From Pollutiaquabacter sp046052345 (GTDB taxonomy: Bacteria > Bacteroidota > Bacteroidia > AKYH767-A > 2013-40CM-41-45), in NCBI GenBank assembly GCA_046052345.1, contig JBJOMN010000007.1, positions 124,001 to 188,000 of the forward strand: 64,000 bases of DNA, given 5' to 3'. The position numbers and the translations under genes are program-made. Numbering within the stretch: position 1 is the first letter of the stretch; every line of letters starts with the position of its first letter. Below the pieces are notes generated by a model. The model ran no database searches and had not been told where the DNA came from. It saw only the letters and a program-made list of their open reading frames with translations. Positions 34,473 to 42,042 of this stretch are shown one piece after another.

Positions 34473-35393
34473 ATGATTTCCGTAACCCGATCCCGGCTCC
34501 TTCTCGGCCATGAAGGCTCTGTTTACGCTCTGGAACGCGCACATCTTTCCGGGAAATTCTTCTCCGGAAGCAGTGACCGGATCGTGAGCATGTGGAGTCT
34601 GGAGGGGGATGAGCCTCCTTCCGGGCTGGTGAATGTTGGCGCCATTGTCTACTCCCTGCGGCTGGTTCCGGAAAAATCCTGGTTGCTCATCGGCACTTCG
34701 TCCGGCAATCTGCATGTGGTCGATCTGGTGGCCGGCAGGGAGATCCGAAACATCGCACACCATGCGGCCGGAATCTTCGACATCCGGTATTCCAACAGTC
34801 ACGATCGCATCTACACTGCCGGAGGAGACGGTAAAATCGCCTTCTGGAGATTGTCCGACCTGGCATTGGTAAGATCGGTTCCGCTCTGCAAGGAGAAAGT
34901 CCGTTCCCTGGAGCTGAGTCCCTCCGGAAATGAACTGCTTGCCGCCTGCGGCGACGGGAATATCTATTTCCTGGATCCGGAAAGCGGTGTGATCCTGCGA
35001 AGCTTTCATGCGCATGGGCTTTCGGCCAATGCAGTTGCCTTGGATCCGAAAGGGGAGCGCCTCTTCACCGGCGGGCGCGACGCGCATTTCAACGTATGGG
35101 ATGCCTCCACGTTGGAGCTGGTCCGCTCCATCCCTGCGCACAATTATGCGATCTATGCTTTTGCATTTTCTCCGGACAAAAGGCTGATCGCTACGGCCAG
35201 CCGCGACAAGACCGTCAAGCTTTGGGACATGGAGACAACGGATTTCCTGCTACGCATCGATCGTGATAAATCCGAAGGGCATCGCAATTCAGTGAACAAG
35301 ATCATCTGGCTGGATCATCCTGCCGGACTTGTTTCCGCCGGCGATGATCGTGCGATCATGTCATGGGACGTGAAAAGCGATGGATCGTATTAA
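34473..35393 (+). CDS. WD40-repeat protein, single seven-bladed propeller
   Basis: A 306-residue protein without a signal peptide. Seven repeat ends can be counted: SMWSLEGD, LHVVDLVAG, IAFWRLSDL, IYFLDPESG, FNVWDASTL, VKLWDMETT and IMSWDVKSD. GH-type openings such as LLGHEGSVYAL and ATASRDKT are present. This makes exactly one cytoplasmic beta-propeller with no other domain, so it is probably a protein-interaction scaffold. It follows the radical SAM/SPASM gene in the same direction with a 48-base gap, suggesting co-expression. Its end overlaps the end of the convergent T9SS gene by four bases. Confidence 0.9.
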   Translation: MISVTRSRLLLGHEGSVYALERAHLSGKFFSGSSDRIVSMWSLEGDEPPSGLVNVGAIVYSLRLVPEKSWLLIGTSSGNLHVVDLVAGREIRNIAHHAAGIFDIRYSNSHDRIYTAGGDGKIAFWRLSDLALVRSVPLCKEKVRSLELSPSGNELLAACGDGNIYFLDPESGVILRSFHAHGLSANAVALDPKGERLFTGGRDAHFNVWDASTLELVRSIPAHNYAIYAFAFSPDKRLIATASRDKTVKLWDMETTDFLLRIDRDKSEGHRNSVNKIIWLDHPAGLVSAGDDRAIMSWDVKSDGSY

Positions 35394-36913
35394 TGCTTGA
35401 CGAGGACTTTCGAAGTCCCTCGTGATCTTCCGTCCACACGCAAATAATATACTCCCGACGGCCAGTCCGATGTGGAAATTACGGTCATCCGACCTGTGAC
35501 CTCCTTTTCCGCAAGCAATTTTCCGTCAGCAGCATAGCACCGCAAGCTTTGCGCAACCTCAGGGTCGACCGTAACGATGACCTTGTCTGTAAAAGGGTTG
35601 GGAAAGACTTGAAGCGCGATGGCCGATTGTATTTCATCGGTGCCGCTAAAGATGTCGTAATAATTCCCGAACACATTATTCCCTTTGCGGTACCAAATGA
35701 GGTCTGTATGGCAAAGTTGTCCTGCGATGGAACGCTCATCGCTTTCGTGCCTGACCTCGCCGATTCCCGGAGCGACACTGCGGGTATAGAATACGGGTTC
35801 GAAGTGGTTCAGGTAAAGACAACTGTCCGACGCACTGTAGAATCCGTTCGTCTCGGTATAAATCGCCCGGTTTTCATATGCGGCGGAGTCTTTGAAGAGG
35901 CGATAGGTGCCGAAATCAACGTTGCCGAAAAGCGCCAACAGCCCGTTCTGTTCCGGAACGGTAGTGTACAACGGCTGCATCGGATTCGGATAACACACGG
36001 TATCATACGAAGTCACAGTCACAGTGTCCAGGTGAGGCGAAGGGTTCGGGTTGAATGTGAACGATTGGTCGATGATCATCCGGGAATAATAGAGGGTGTC
36101 CTGACTCAAGGAGGGTCCATGCCATTTGGAAAGGATGCGTACAAAAAGATAGGAGGGAGGGGCGGCCGGCCATGGGGGAAAAACCTGACACGCGGAAATG
36201 TATTCGAATTCATCTCCCGGGTCGAAATCATAAATGGCTCCGGGTGAAACAGGCGACACGTTTTCGATCCTTTGGAGCTCTACATATTCCGGGAGATCAA
36301 TAAAAGAGAGCGTTTTGAAGAAGCCGTGTGACTTGCTGACCCAAAGAGTTCGGTTGTGAAGCGGAGCTGACGTATCGACTGCACCTGCGCTGTCCAACGC
36401 GGTCAGCCGTATCTGTTTGACCGTGTCGGTTATTCCGGCGACCGTTCCCACGAAGAAGCTGTCCAATTGAGCGGTGACAGATTTTCCGTCTGCAAAAGAG
36501 ACGAACGTCCATTGAGGCGCGAAGCCGACGGTGTGCCAAACGGTGACCGAGTCGCCGGTCAGGGTGTGGAAGACGGTCTGACCGGACGACAATTCCCGGA
36601 TTTCACGCCCCATCCACCCCGGCCCCTCCTTGAATCCGCAGGCAGAATAATCGACGGTAAAAGTGTCTTTCCAGGATCGAAAGGCGAAGAGCAGTGTGTC
36701 GCTCCCTGAAACCGTCACCGAATCGATCCTGGTCGCTTTGATGGCGGAATTTGTATACGGGTCGAACCAGTGGCAGGTGGCCGGTGTCGCACCGCTCCGG
36801 AACAGTTCCTTGAAATAGTCGGTACGGCCGGGGTCGAACAGGCGGAAGTCTTGAGCCTCCGATCTCGGTAAAGACCCCAAAAGCAAGAATAACAAGCCGA
36901 CGAACCGGATCAT
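35390..36913 (-). CDS. Secreted protein with T9SS type A sorting domain
   Basis: A 507-residue protein with a signal peptide (FVGLLFLLLGSLPRSEAQ). I do not recognise the large central region (about 25-420), which is rich in Tyr, Asp and Thr with repeated DTxTVxSYDT-type stretches and has a few cysteines. The C-terminal about 75 residues (LQVFPNPFTDKVIVTV, LRCYAADGKLLAEK, DWPSGVYYLRVDG, TSKVLVKH) are a clear T9SS sorting domain. It should be surface-attached or released. The long gap to rplM holds no further gene. Confidence 0.8.
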   Translation of the reverse strand: MIRFVGLLFLLLGSLPRSEAQDFRLFDPGRTDYFKELFRSGATPATCHWFDPYTNSAIKATRIDSVTVSGSDTLLFAFRSWKDTFTVDYSACGFKEGPGWMGREIRELSSGQTVFHTLTGDSVTVWHTVGFAPQWTFVSFADGKSVTAQLDSFFVGTVAGITDTVKQIRLTALDSAGAVDTSAPLHNRTLWVSKSHGFFKTLSFIDLPEYVELQRIENVSPVSPGAIYDFDPGDEFEYISACQVFPPWPAAPPSYLFVRILSKWHGPSLSQDTLYYSRMIIDQSFTFNPNPSPHLDTVTVTSYDTVCYPNPMQPLYTTVPEQNGLLALFGNVDFGTYRLFKDSAAYENRAIYTETNGFYSASDSCLYLNHFEPVFYTRSVAPGIGEVRHESDERSIAGQLCHTDLIWYRKGNNVFGNYYDIFSGTDEIQSAIALQVFPNPFTDKVIVTVDPEVAQSLRCYAADGKLLAEKEVTGRMTVISTSDWPSGVYYLRVDGRSRGTSKVLVKH

Positions 36914-37107
36914 TTAAGCAGTGTATCTGAGCATAAATACGGAGTTCGGTTCGGAACAGAACTAATGGGGATCAGCCGGACCTGCGGATTGCGACTATAT
37001 TATTGAATATCAAATATATAAAGTTAATCTGTCAGGTGGTATTCCGGTGGCGACCGGCCCGGTATCGAGTTGCACATTTTTGCACTCAAAAGATATTTTA
37101 CCCCCTG

Positions 37108-37138
37108 TTTGGAGAAATGGAATAAAATCGTACTTTTG
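37108..37138 (+). promoter_or_regulatory. Promoter of the rplM-rpsI-rpsB-tsf operon: TTTG-N19-TACTTTTG
   Basis: TTTG at 37108-37111 and TACTTTTG at 37131-37138 are separated by 19 bases: an exact match in both elements and in spacing to the Bacteroidota housekeeping promoter. Transcription would start near 37145, leaving a leader of about 50 bases before the rplM start. The 280 bases between the T9SS gene and rplM hold nothing else that I can identify. Confidence 0.85.
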
Positions 37139-37193
37139 CAACCCCCTCAGGGAAAGCCCTTTCCAATACAAAAACCTTAAAAATCAAGGAAAA

Positions 37194-37640
37194 GTGGACG
37201 CAGTTAGTTATAAAACGGTCTCGGCCAACGCCAACACCGTAAAGAAAGAGTGGGTTATCGTAGACGCAACCGACATGGTTGTCGGACGTCTGTCCACCCA
37301 GGTTGCCATGATACTTCGTGGCAAGAACAAGACCAGCTATACGCCGCACGTAGATTGCGGTGATAACGTCATTATCATCAACGCCGCCAAGGTGCGTTTC
37401 ACCGGCAGCAAGCTGGCTGACAAGGTTTATGTCCGTCACACCGGTTATCCGGGCGGACAGCGCTTCTCCACTCCGAAGCAAGTATTGTCCACGCACCCCG
37501 AACGTATCCTGGAGATGTCCATCCGCGGCATGCTTCCCAAGGGCCGCCTGGGCCGTGCCATCTTCCGTAACCTGCATGTTTACGCAGGCAGCGAGCATCC
37601 GCACGCCGGACAACAGCCCAAGACCGTTAAAATCGCCTAA
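37194..37640 (+). CDS. rplM: 50S ribosomal protein L13
   Basis: A 148-residue protein when started at the GTG at 37194 (DAVSYKTVSANANTVKKEW), which matches the N-terminus usual for Bacteroidota L13. The longer open frame back to 37047 would cross the promoter. WVIVDATDMVVGRLSTQVA, YTPHVDCGDNVIIINA, GMLPKGRLGRAIFRNLHVY and HPHAGQQP are L13 hallmarks. First gene of the ribosomal operon; rpsI follows after 23 bases, the conserved order. Confidence 0.95.
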   Translation: MDAVSYKTVSANANTVKKEWVIVDATDMVVGRLSTQVAMILRGKNKTSYTPHVDCGDNVIIINAAKVRFTGSKLADKVYVRHTGYPGGQRFSTPKQVLSTHPERILEMSIRGMLPKGRLGRAIFRNLHVYAGSEHPHAGQQPKTVKIA

Positions 37641-37663
37641 TCCTGAACTGATTCCTATACGCC

Positions 37664-38044
37664 ATGATCCATACCATCGGCAGAAGAAAGACCTCCATCG
37701 CCCGGGTGTACCTCGCACCGGGAAACGGCAACATCACGGTAAACGACCGTGACTACAAAGTTTATTTTCCGGTTGGTCCGCTGCAATACGTTTGCACCCA
37801 GGCCCAGTCTGTTGTCAATGCAGCCGGCACCTACGACATCACGGTAAACGTGATCGGCGGCGGTATCCGCGGACAAGCGGAAGCCATCCGTCTCGGCATC
37901 GCCCGCGCCTTGGTGAAGGCCAATGAAGAGAACAAGACCCTGCTCCGCAAGGAAGGTCTGATGACCCGCGATCCGCGAATGGTCGAGCGTAAGAAGCCCG
38001 GTCAGCGCAAAGCCCGCAAGCGTTTCCAGTTCTCCAAGCGCTAA
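37664..38044 (+). CDS. rpsI: 30S ribosomal protein S9
   Basis: A 126-residue protein of normal length. It begins HTIGRRKTSIARVYLAPGNG and ends in the conserved GQRKARKRFQFSKR tail, whose terminal Arg reaches the P-site tRNA in the ribosome. GGGIRGQAEAIRLGIARAL is the central signature. Second gene of the rplM-rpsI-rpsB-tsf operon. Confidence 0.96.
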   Translation: MIHTIGRRKTSIARVYLAPGNGNITVNDRDYKVYFPVGPLQYVCTQAQSVVNAAGTYDITVNVIGGGIRGQAEAIRLGIARALVKANEENKTLLRKEGLMTRDPRMVERKKPGQRKARKRFQFSKR

Positions 38045-38084
38045 TCCAACTCCTCCGAATACTCACGCATCAGCCATAGATTCA

Positions 38085-38870
38085 ATGTCAAGAGTAACGT
38101 ACCAAGAACTCCTCGATTCAGGCGCACACTTCGGCCACCTGAAAAGCAAGTGGAACCCGAAGATGGCCCCTTACATCTTCATGGAAGCCCGCGGCATCCA
38201 CATCATCGACCTCAACAAGACGGTCGCCAAGATCGATGAAGCCGCTGCTGCCCTGAAGCAGATCGCCAAGTCGGGAAGGAAGATCCTCTTCGTCGCCACC
38301 AAGAAGCAGGCGAAAGAAATCGTCGCCAACGCGGCTACCAAGGTGAACATGCCGTTCATCGTGGAGCGCTGGCCCGGCGGCATGCTGACCAACTTCGCCA
38401 CCGTCCGCAAGTCGGTGAAGAAGATGGGACAGTACGAGAAGATGGAGACCGACGGTACCTTCTCCAATATCTCCAAGAAGGAGCGTCTGATGATCACCCG
38501 CGCCAAGGCAAAGATGGAGCGCTTCCTCGGAAGTATCTCCGATCTTTCCCGCCTCCCGGCCGCTGTCTTCATCATCGACCTCAACAAGGAGCATATCGCT
38601 GTCGCTGAAGCCCACAAGCTCAACATCCCGACCTTCGGCATCGCTGACACCAATACCGATCCCACCCAGGTCGACTTCGCCATTCCGGCCAACGACGACG
38701 CTACCAAATCCATCTCCCTCATCATGGATACCATGGTGAAGGCCATCGAAGAAGGCCTTTCCGAGCGCAAGACCGACAAGGACATGGACAAGGAGAAAGA
38801 AGGCGAAGAGGGAGATGCCGAAGCACAGGAAAGTGCTTCCGCATCCACCGACGCCGAGGCAGAAGCTTGA
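38085..38870 (+). CDS. rpsB: 30S ribosomal protein S2
   Basis: A 261-residue S2. LLDSGAHFGHLKSKWNPKM, FIVERWPGGMLTNFATVRKSVKKM, PAAVFIIDLNKEHIAVAEA and GIADTNTDPTQVDFAIPANDDA are hallmark segments. After residue about 225 comes a low-complexity tail of some 35 residues rich in Glu, Asp, Lys, Ala and Ser, which is not part of the conserved fold and is probably disordered. Third gene of the ribosomal operon, 40 bases after rpsI and 44 before tsf. Confidence 0.96.
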   Translation: MSRVTYQELLDSGAHFGHLKSKWNPKMAPYIFMEARGIHIIDLNKTVAKIDEAAAALKQIAKSGRKILFVATKKQAKEIVANAATKVNMPFIVERWPGGMLTNFATVRKSVKKMGQYEKMETDGTFSNISKKERLMITRAKAKMERFLGSISDLSRLPAAVFIIDLNKEHIAVAEAHKLNIPTFGIADTNTDPTQVDFAIPANDDATKSISLIMDTMVKAIEEGLSERKTDKDMDKEKEGEEGDAEAQESASASTDAEAEA

Positions 38871-38914
38871 TCATTCAATAATTACTTTTTAATAATCCAG
38901 TACCTATTACCACA

Positions 38915-39745
38915 ATGTCTACGACCGCTATCAGTGCTGCCGATGTAAACAAGCTCCGCCAAATGACCGGCGCGGGCATGATGGATTGCAAGAAAGCCCT
39001 TACCGAAGCCAACGGTGATTTCGAGGCCGCTATCGACCTGCTCCGCAAGAAAGGACAGAAGATCGCCGCTAACCGTCAGGACCGTGAAGCCAAGGAAGGT
39101 TATGTTTTCGGCAAGGTTTCCGCTGATGGAAAATTCGGTGCTTTGGTCGCTGTTTGCTGCGAGACCGATTTCGTAGCCAAGAACGCTGACTTCGTGAAGT
39201 TCGGTGAATCCATCCTCGAGGTGGCCATGTCCGGCAAGCCGTCTTCCAAAGACGATCTCAACGCCATGAAACTCGGCGCTACGACCGTCGCAGAAGCATG
39301 TGTGGAGCAGATGGGCAAGATCGGTGAGAAGATCGAGTTGATCGATTACCGCTCCGTGAACGCCGACAAGGTCATCGCCTACAATCACCCCGGAAATAAG
39401 CTGACCGCCATGATCGGATTCAACGCTAATGTGTCCGAAGATGTGGCCAAGGATATCGCCATGCAGGCAGCTGCCATGGCACCTGTCGCTGTCGACAAGG
39501 ACGATGTGGATCCGAAGATGCTCGAGCGCGAAATGGAAATCGCCAAGGACCAGGCTCGTCAGGAAGGAAAGCCCGAGAACATGATCGAGAAAATCGCTCT
39601 CGGCAAAGTCAATAAATTCTACAACGAATACACGCTCCTCAACCAGGAGTTCATCAAGGACGACAAGAAGACCGTCCGTCAGTACCTGGAGACGATCGAC
39701 AAGAACATCCGGGTCACCTCGATGCAGCGCGTAAAGATCGGCTGA
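38915..39745 (+). CDS. tsf: Elongation factor Ts
   Basis: A 276-residue guanine-nucleotide exchange factor for EF-Tu. The N-terminal UBA-like domain (VNKLRQMTGAGMMDCKKALTEANGDFEAAIDLLRKKG) and the TDFVAKN core motif are intact, and the C-terminus KTVRQYLETIDKNIRVTSMQRVKIG is typical. Last gene of the operon, ended by a strong terminator 23 bases downstream. Confidence 0.96.
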   Translation: MSTTAISAADVNKLRQMTGAGMMDCKKALTEANGDFEAAIDLLRKKGQKIAANRQDREAKEGYVFGKVSADGKFGALVAVCCETDFVAKNADFVKFGESILEVAMSGKPSSKDDLNAMKLGATTVAEACVEQMGKIGEKIELIDYRSVNADKVIAYNHPGNKLTAMIGFNANVSEDVAKDIAMQAAAMAPVAVDKDDVDPKMLEREMEIAKDQARQEGKPENMIEKIALGKVNKFYNEYTLLNQEFIKDDKKTVRQYLETIDKNIRVTSMQRVKIG

Positions 39746-39767
39746 TCCGTTCTTTAAAGAACATGAA

Positions 39768-39796
39768 GGGCCTGCAGGAATGCAGGCCTTTTTTTT
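39768..39796 (+). terminator. Rho-independent terminator after tsf
   Basis: An 8-bp stem GGCCTGCA/TGCAGGCC with a GGAA loop followed by eight T residues. Confidence 0.94.
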
Positions 39797-39805
39797 GGTG
39801 TTATA

Positions 39806-39895
39806 GGATACGGGTGGCGAGTAGCGGACTTGAAATGAGCCCGCTACCCGTAACCCGCGCCTCGCCACCCGCACCTCGGATCCCGCGTCCCGCAA
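39806..39895. repeat. Head-to-head degenerate heptanucleotide repeat array
   Basis: Eight contiguous 7-mers run from 39840 to 39895: CCCGCTA, CCCGTAA, CCCGCGC, CTCGCCA, CCCGCAC, CTCGGAT, CCCGCGT and CCCGCAA (consensus CyCGnnn). Facing them at 39806-39826 are three 7-mers in the opposite orientation (GGATACG, GGTGGCG, AGTAGCG). The arms meet around a 13-base centre and can pair through GTAGCGG/CCGCTAC. The array fills the space between the tsf terminator and the pyrH promoter. No open frame or known element explains it. Confidence 0.8.
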
Positions 39896-39923
39896 CACTT
39901 TTTTTTCCTACATTCGTCCTTCG

Positions 39924-40634
39924 ATGAAGTACAAACGTATCCTCCTGAAGGTCAGTGGCGAGTCGCTGATGGGAGACAAGGAATTCGGAATCGACCACAA
40001 TCGGCTCTCCGAATATGCCAAGGAGATCAAAGCCATTGTCGAGAAAGGTGTTGAAACCGCCATTGTCATTGGCGGCGGCAACATCTTCAGGGGCGTCGGG
40101 AATGACAGCAACGGCGTCATTGACCGTGCACAAGGGGACTACATGGGAATGCTGGCGACCGTCATCAACTCCATGGCACTACAGAGTGCATTGGAAGGAC
40201 TCGGCGTAAAGACGCGGTTGCTGTCGGCCATCAAGATGGAGCAGATCTGCGAGCCTTACATCCGTCGACGCGCGATCCGTCACCTGGAAAAAGGCCGTGT
40301 CGTCATTTTCGGCGCAGGTACCGGAAACCCGTACTTCACCACCGATACGGCTGCGTCCCTGCGCGCCATCGAAATCCAGGCGGAAGTCATCCTGAAAGGC
40401 ACCCGTGTGGACGGTATTTATTCCTCCGATCCCGAAAAGGACAAGAATGCAGTCAAATACGATACCGTCACCTTCGATGAGGTGTACGCAAAAGGGCTGA
40501 AGGTCATGGACCTGACCGCATTCACCCTTTGTAACGAGAACAAGCTGCCGATCATCGTGTTCGACATGAACAAGCCGGGCAACCTGCTGCGTGTCATGAA
40601 GGGCGATCAGGTAGGCACGCTGGTGGAGTTCTGA
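39924..40634 (+). CDS. pyrH: Uridylate kinase
   Basis: A 236-residue bacterial UMP kinase of the amino-acid-kinase fold. YKRILLKVSGESLMGD, VIGGGNIFRG, GDYMGMLATVINSMAL, VVIFGAGTGNPYFTTDTAA and LRVMKGDQVGTLV are standard signatures. The ATG at 39924 lies 7 bases after TACATTCG, a near match to the -7 box, so the message may be almost leaderless. frr follows after 27 bases, the usual neighbour. Confidence 0.96.
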   Translation: MKYKRILLKVSGESLMGDKEFGIDHNRLSEYAKEIKAIVEKGVETAIVIGGGNIFRGVGNDSNGVIDRAQGDYMGMLATVINSMALQSALEGLGVKTRLLSAIKMEQICEPYIRRRAIRHLEKGRVVIFGAGTGNPYFTTDTAASLRAIEIQAEVILKGTRVDGIYSSDPEKDKNAVKYDTVTFDEVYAKGLKVMDLTAFTLCNENKLPIIVFDMNKPGNLLRVMKGDQVGTLVEF

Positions 40635-40661
40635 ACCCAAGCAACAATACAGAATCAAGAT

Positions 40662-41219
40662 ATGCTCGACCCGAACAAACTCCTGAACGAAACGAAGTCC
40701 CAGATGCAGAAGACCATTGACCATCTGGAAGCCGAACTTGCCAAGATCCGCGCCGGGCGCGCCAATCCGGCCATGCTGGAGGGTATCCATGCCGATTATT
40801 ACGGTACGAACACGCCGCTCAACCAGGTTGCGAACATCTCCACAACCGATGCCAAAACCCTGGTCATCCAGCCTTGGGAGAAATCCATGCTGGTGCCGAT
40901 CGAGAAGGCGATCATGCTGGCCAACCTCGGTTTCACTCCCGTGAACGACGGTACGGTGATAAGGATCAATCTTCCTCCGCTCACCGAAGAGCGTCGCAAA
41001 GACCTTGTGAAAAAGGCCAAGGCCGAGGGCGAGCACGGCAAAGTCGGCGTACGCACTCTTCGTCGCGAAGCCAACGAGGCCATCAAGAAAGAATCAAAAA
41101 CAATCCCTGAGGACGTTGCGAAGGACCTCGAAGGGAAGATCCAGCAACTTACCGATCAGTTCATCGCACTGGTCGACAAGCATGTCGATGCGAAGGAAAA
41201 GGAGATCATGACGATTTGA
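40662..41219 (+). CDS. frr: Ribosome-recycling factor
   Basis: A 185-residue protein of standard length that splits post-termination ribosomes together with EF-G. The three-helix-bundle tail (MQKTIDHLEAELAKIRAGRANPAML), the hinge (LNQVANISTTDAKTLVIQPWEKSML) and RINLPPLTEERRKDLVKKAK are conserved. Probably co-transcribed with pyrH. Confidence 0.96.
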   Translation: MLDPNKLLNETKSQMQKTIDHLEAELAKIRAGRANPAMLEGIHADYYGTNTPLNQVANISTTDAKTLVIQPWEKSMLVPIEKAIMLANLGFTPVNDGTVIRINLPPLTEERRKDLVKKAKAEGEHGKVGVRTLRREANEAIKKESKTIPEDVAKDLEGKIQQLTDQFIALVDKHVDAKEKEIMTI

Positions 41220-41579
41220 TAACGGGTCGTTTCTACAGGCTCAACGCCCCGGCACCCTGAGCTTGTCGAAGGGTACCGGTATGAATTTCCATTTTACCGA
41301 CCTGGATTAAAACAAGAAGCCCCGCTTCCGCGAGGCCTCCTGATCAACAATTCAAATACTTAACTTAACATGAAACACACGCCCGGTTCAACGGGTCATT
41401 TACCCGGATGTTTCATTCGGGACGATTTTTTTCAATAAAAGCCCTTTTTTCTTCAATTTTCCTATCTTTTTAGTGGGTTTTTGAAAAAAATATCGAAATT
41501 TGCAGTCCTGTTTTGAAAGAAAACCGCCGTTTTTACGGAACAATTCCGTCCAATGGCAGTAATAGGAGTTGAAAAACAA
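41220..41579. other. Intergenic region between frr and tRNA-Thr
   Basis: About 360 bases without a convincing gene. It contains a palindromic element (41251-41276), an imperfect GC hairpin around 41310-41336 with no T run, and an AT-rich stretch (41430-41520) ending in AAATTTGC that may be the tRNA promoter. A 22-codon open frame from 41370 is too short to support. Confidence 0.4.
41251..41276. repeat. REP-like palindrome containing CCCTGAGCTTGTCGAAGGG
   Basis: GGCACCCT and AGGGTACC form an 8-bp stem with one mismatch around GAGCTTGTCGA. The core CTGAGCTTGTCGAAGG is, from general knowledge, a frequent intergenic repeat in many bacterial genomes. Only one copy is visible here. Confidence 0.6.
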
Positions 41580-41652
41580 GCCAACTTAGCTCAGCTGGTA
41601 GAGCAGCTCATTCGTAATGAGCAGGTCGTCGGTTCAAGTCCGACAGTTGGCT
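41580..41652 (+). tRNA. tRNA-Thr (anticodon CGT)
   Basis: A 73-base cloverleaf. The acceptor stem is GCCAACT/AGTTGGC, the D arm contains AGCTGGTAGAGC, the anticodon stem GCTCA/TGAGC encloses the loop TTCGTAA with anticodon CGT at 41613-41615 (reads ACG), and the T arm is GTCGGTTCAAGTCCGAC. No CCA is encoded. A terminator follows directly. Confidence 0.96.
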
Positions 41653-41656
41653 CTGA

Positions 41657-41684
41657 AAACCCGCCCCACGGCGGGTTTTTTGTT
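41657..41684 (+). terminator. Rho-independent terminator after tRNA-Thr
   Basis: A 9-bp stem AAACCCGCC/GGCGGGTTT with a CCAC loop and a T run, starting 5 bases after the tRNA. Confidence 0.92.
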
Positions 41685-41698
41685 TTAGAATCCCGGGT

Positions 41699-41986
41699 TT
41701 AGGGTAGTTTGTTCAGGCCTCTGAACAACGGATAAGCCCGGATAGCGAAACCGCCCCAGAACACGAAAAAGAAACCGATACCCCACCAACTTTCCTCCGG
41801 TTTCAGAAAAGTGAGGGCGAAAAAGAACATCGATCCTCCCATGAACGTGTAGAAGAAGAGATACAACAGCTCCATCACTACGGCTTTTCCGCCAGTGCGT
41901 CTGCTGCGCATGAACCGGGTTACGATCATGGCAGAGATACAGATGATGATGATGAGCATCAGAGCGGTGGGTGCGGTTGTTTGCAT
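41699..41986 (-). CDS. Small hypothetical membrane protein
   Basis: A 95-residue protein started at the ATG at 41984-41986. Three hydrophobic helices are visible: ALMLIIIICISAMIVTRFM, a second around LLYLFFYTFMGGSMFFFALTF, and WWGIGFFFVFWGGFAIRAY. A basic loop (RSRRTGGK) follows the first, placing that loop in the cytoplasm. I do not recognise a family. The composition (many Phe, Trp and Met) is that of a real membrane protein rather than a shadow frame, and no competing gene occupies the stretch. It is divergent from the TIGR01777 gene. Confidence 0.6.
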   Translation of the reverse strand: MQTTAPTALMLIIIICISAMIVTRFMRSRRTGGKAVVMELLYLFFYTFMGGSMFFFALTFLKPEESWWGIGFFFVFWGGFAIRAYPLFRGLNKLP

Positions 41987-42042
41987 GCTGCAAACTAAAA
42001 CAAAAAGGCCGTTCATTTGTAGTTATCCTGTATACTTCATCG

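Noticed and set aside
34473..35393. Frameshift or gene-end error where the WD40 and T9SS genes overlap
   Set aside because: The overlap is four bases between convergent genes and both proteins end with intact domains, so it is ordinary packing.
39806..39895. CRISPR array
   Set aside because: Units are contiguous 7-mers without spacers and no cas genes are present.
41310..41336. Second terminator between frr and tRNA-Thr
   Set aside because: The GCCCCGC/GCGAGGC pairing is interrupted and not followed by a T run.
41370..41438. 22-codon open frame between frr and tRNA-Thr
   Set aside because: Too short, with no family resemblance and no clear initiation signal; it may be chance in an AT-rich stretch.
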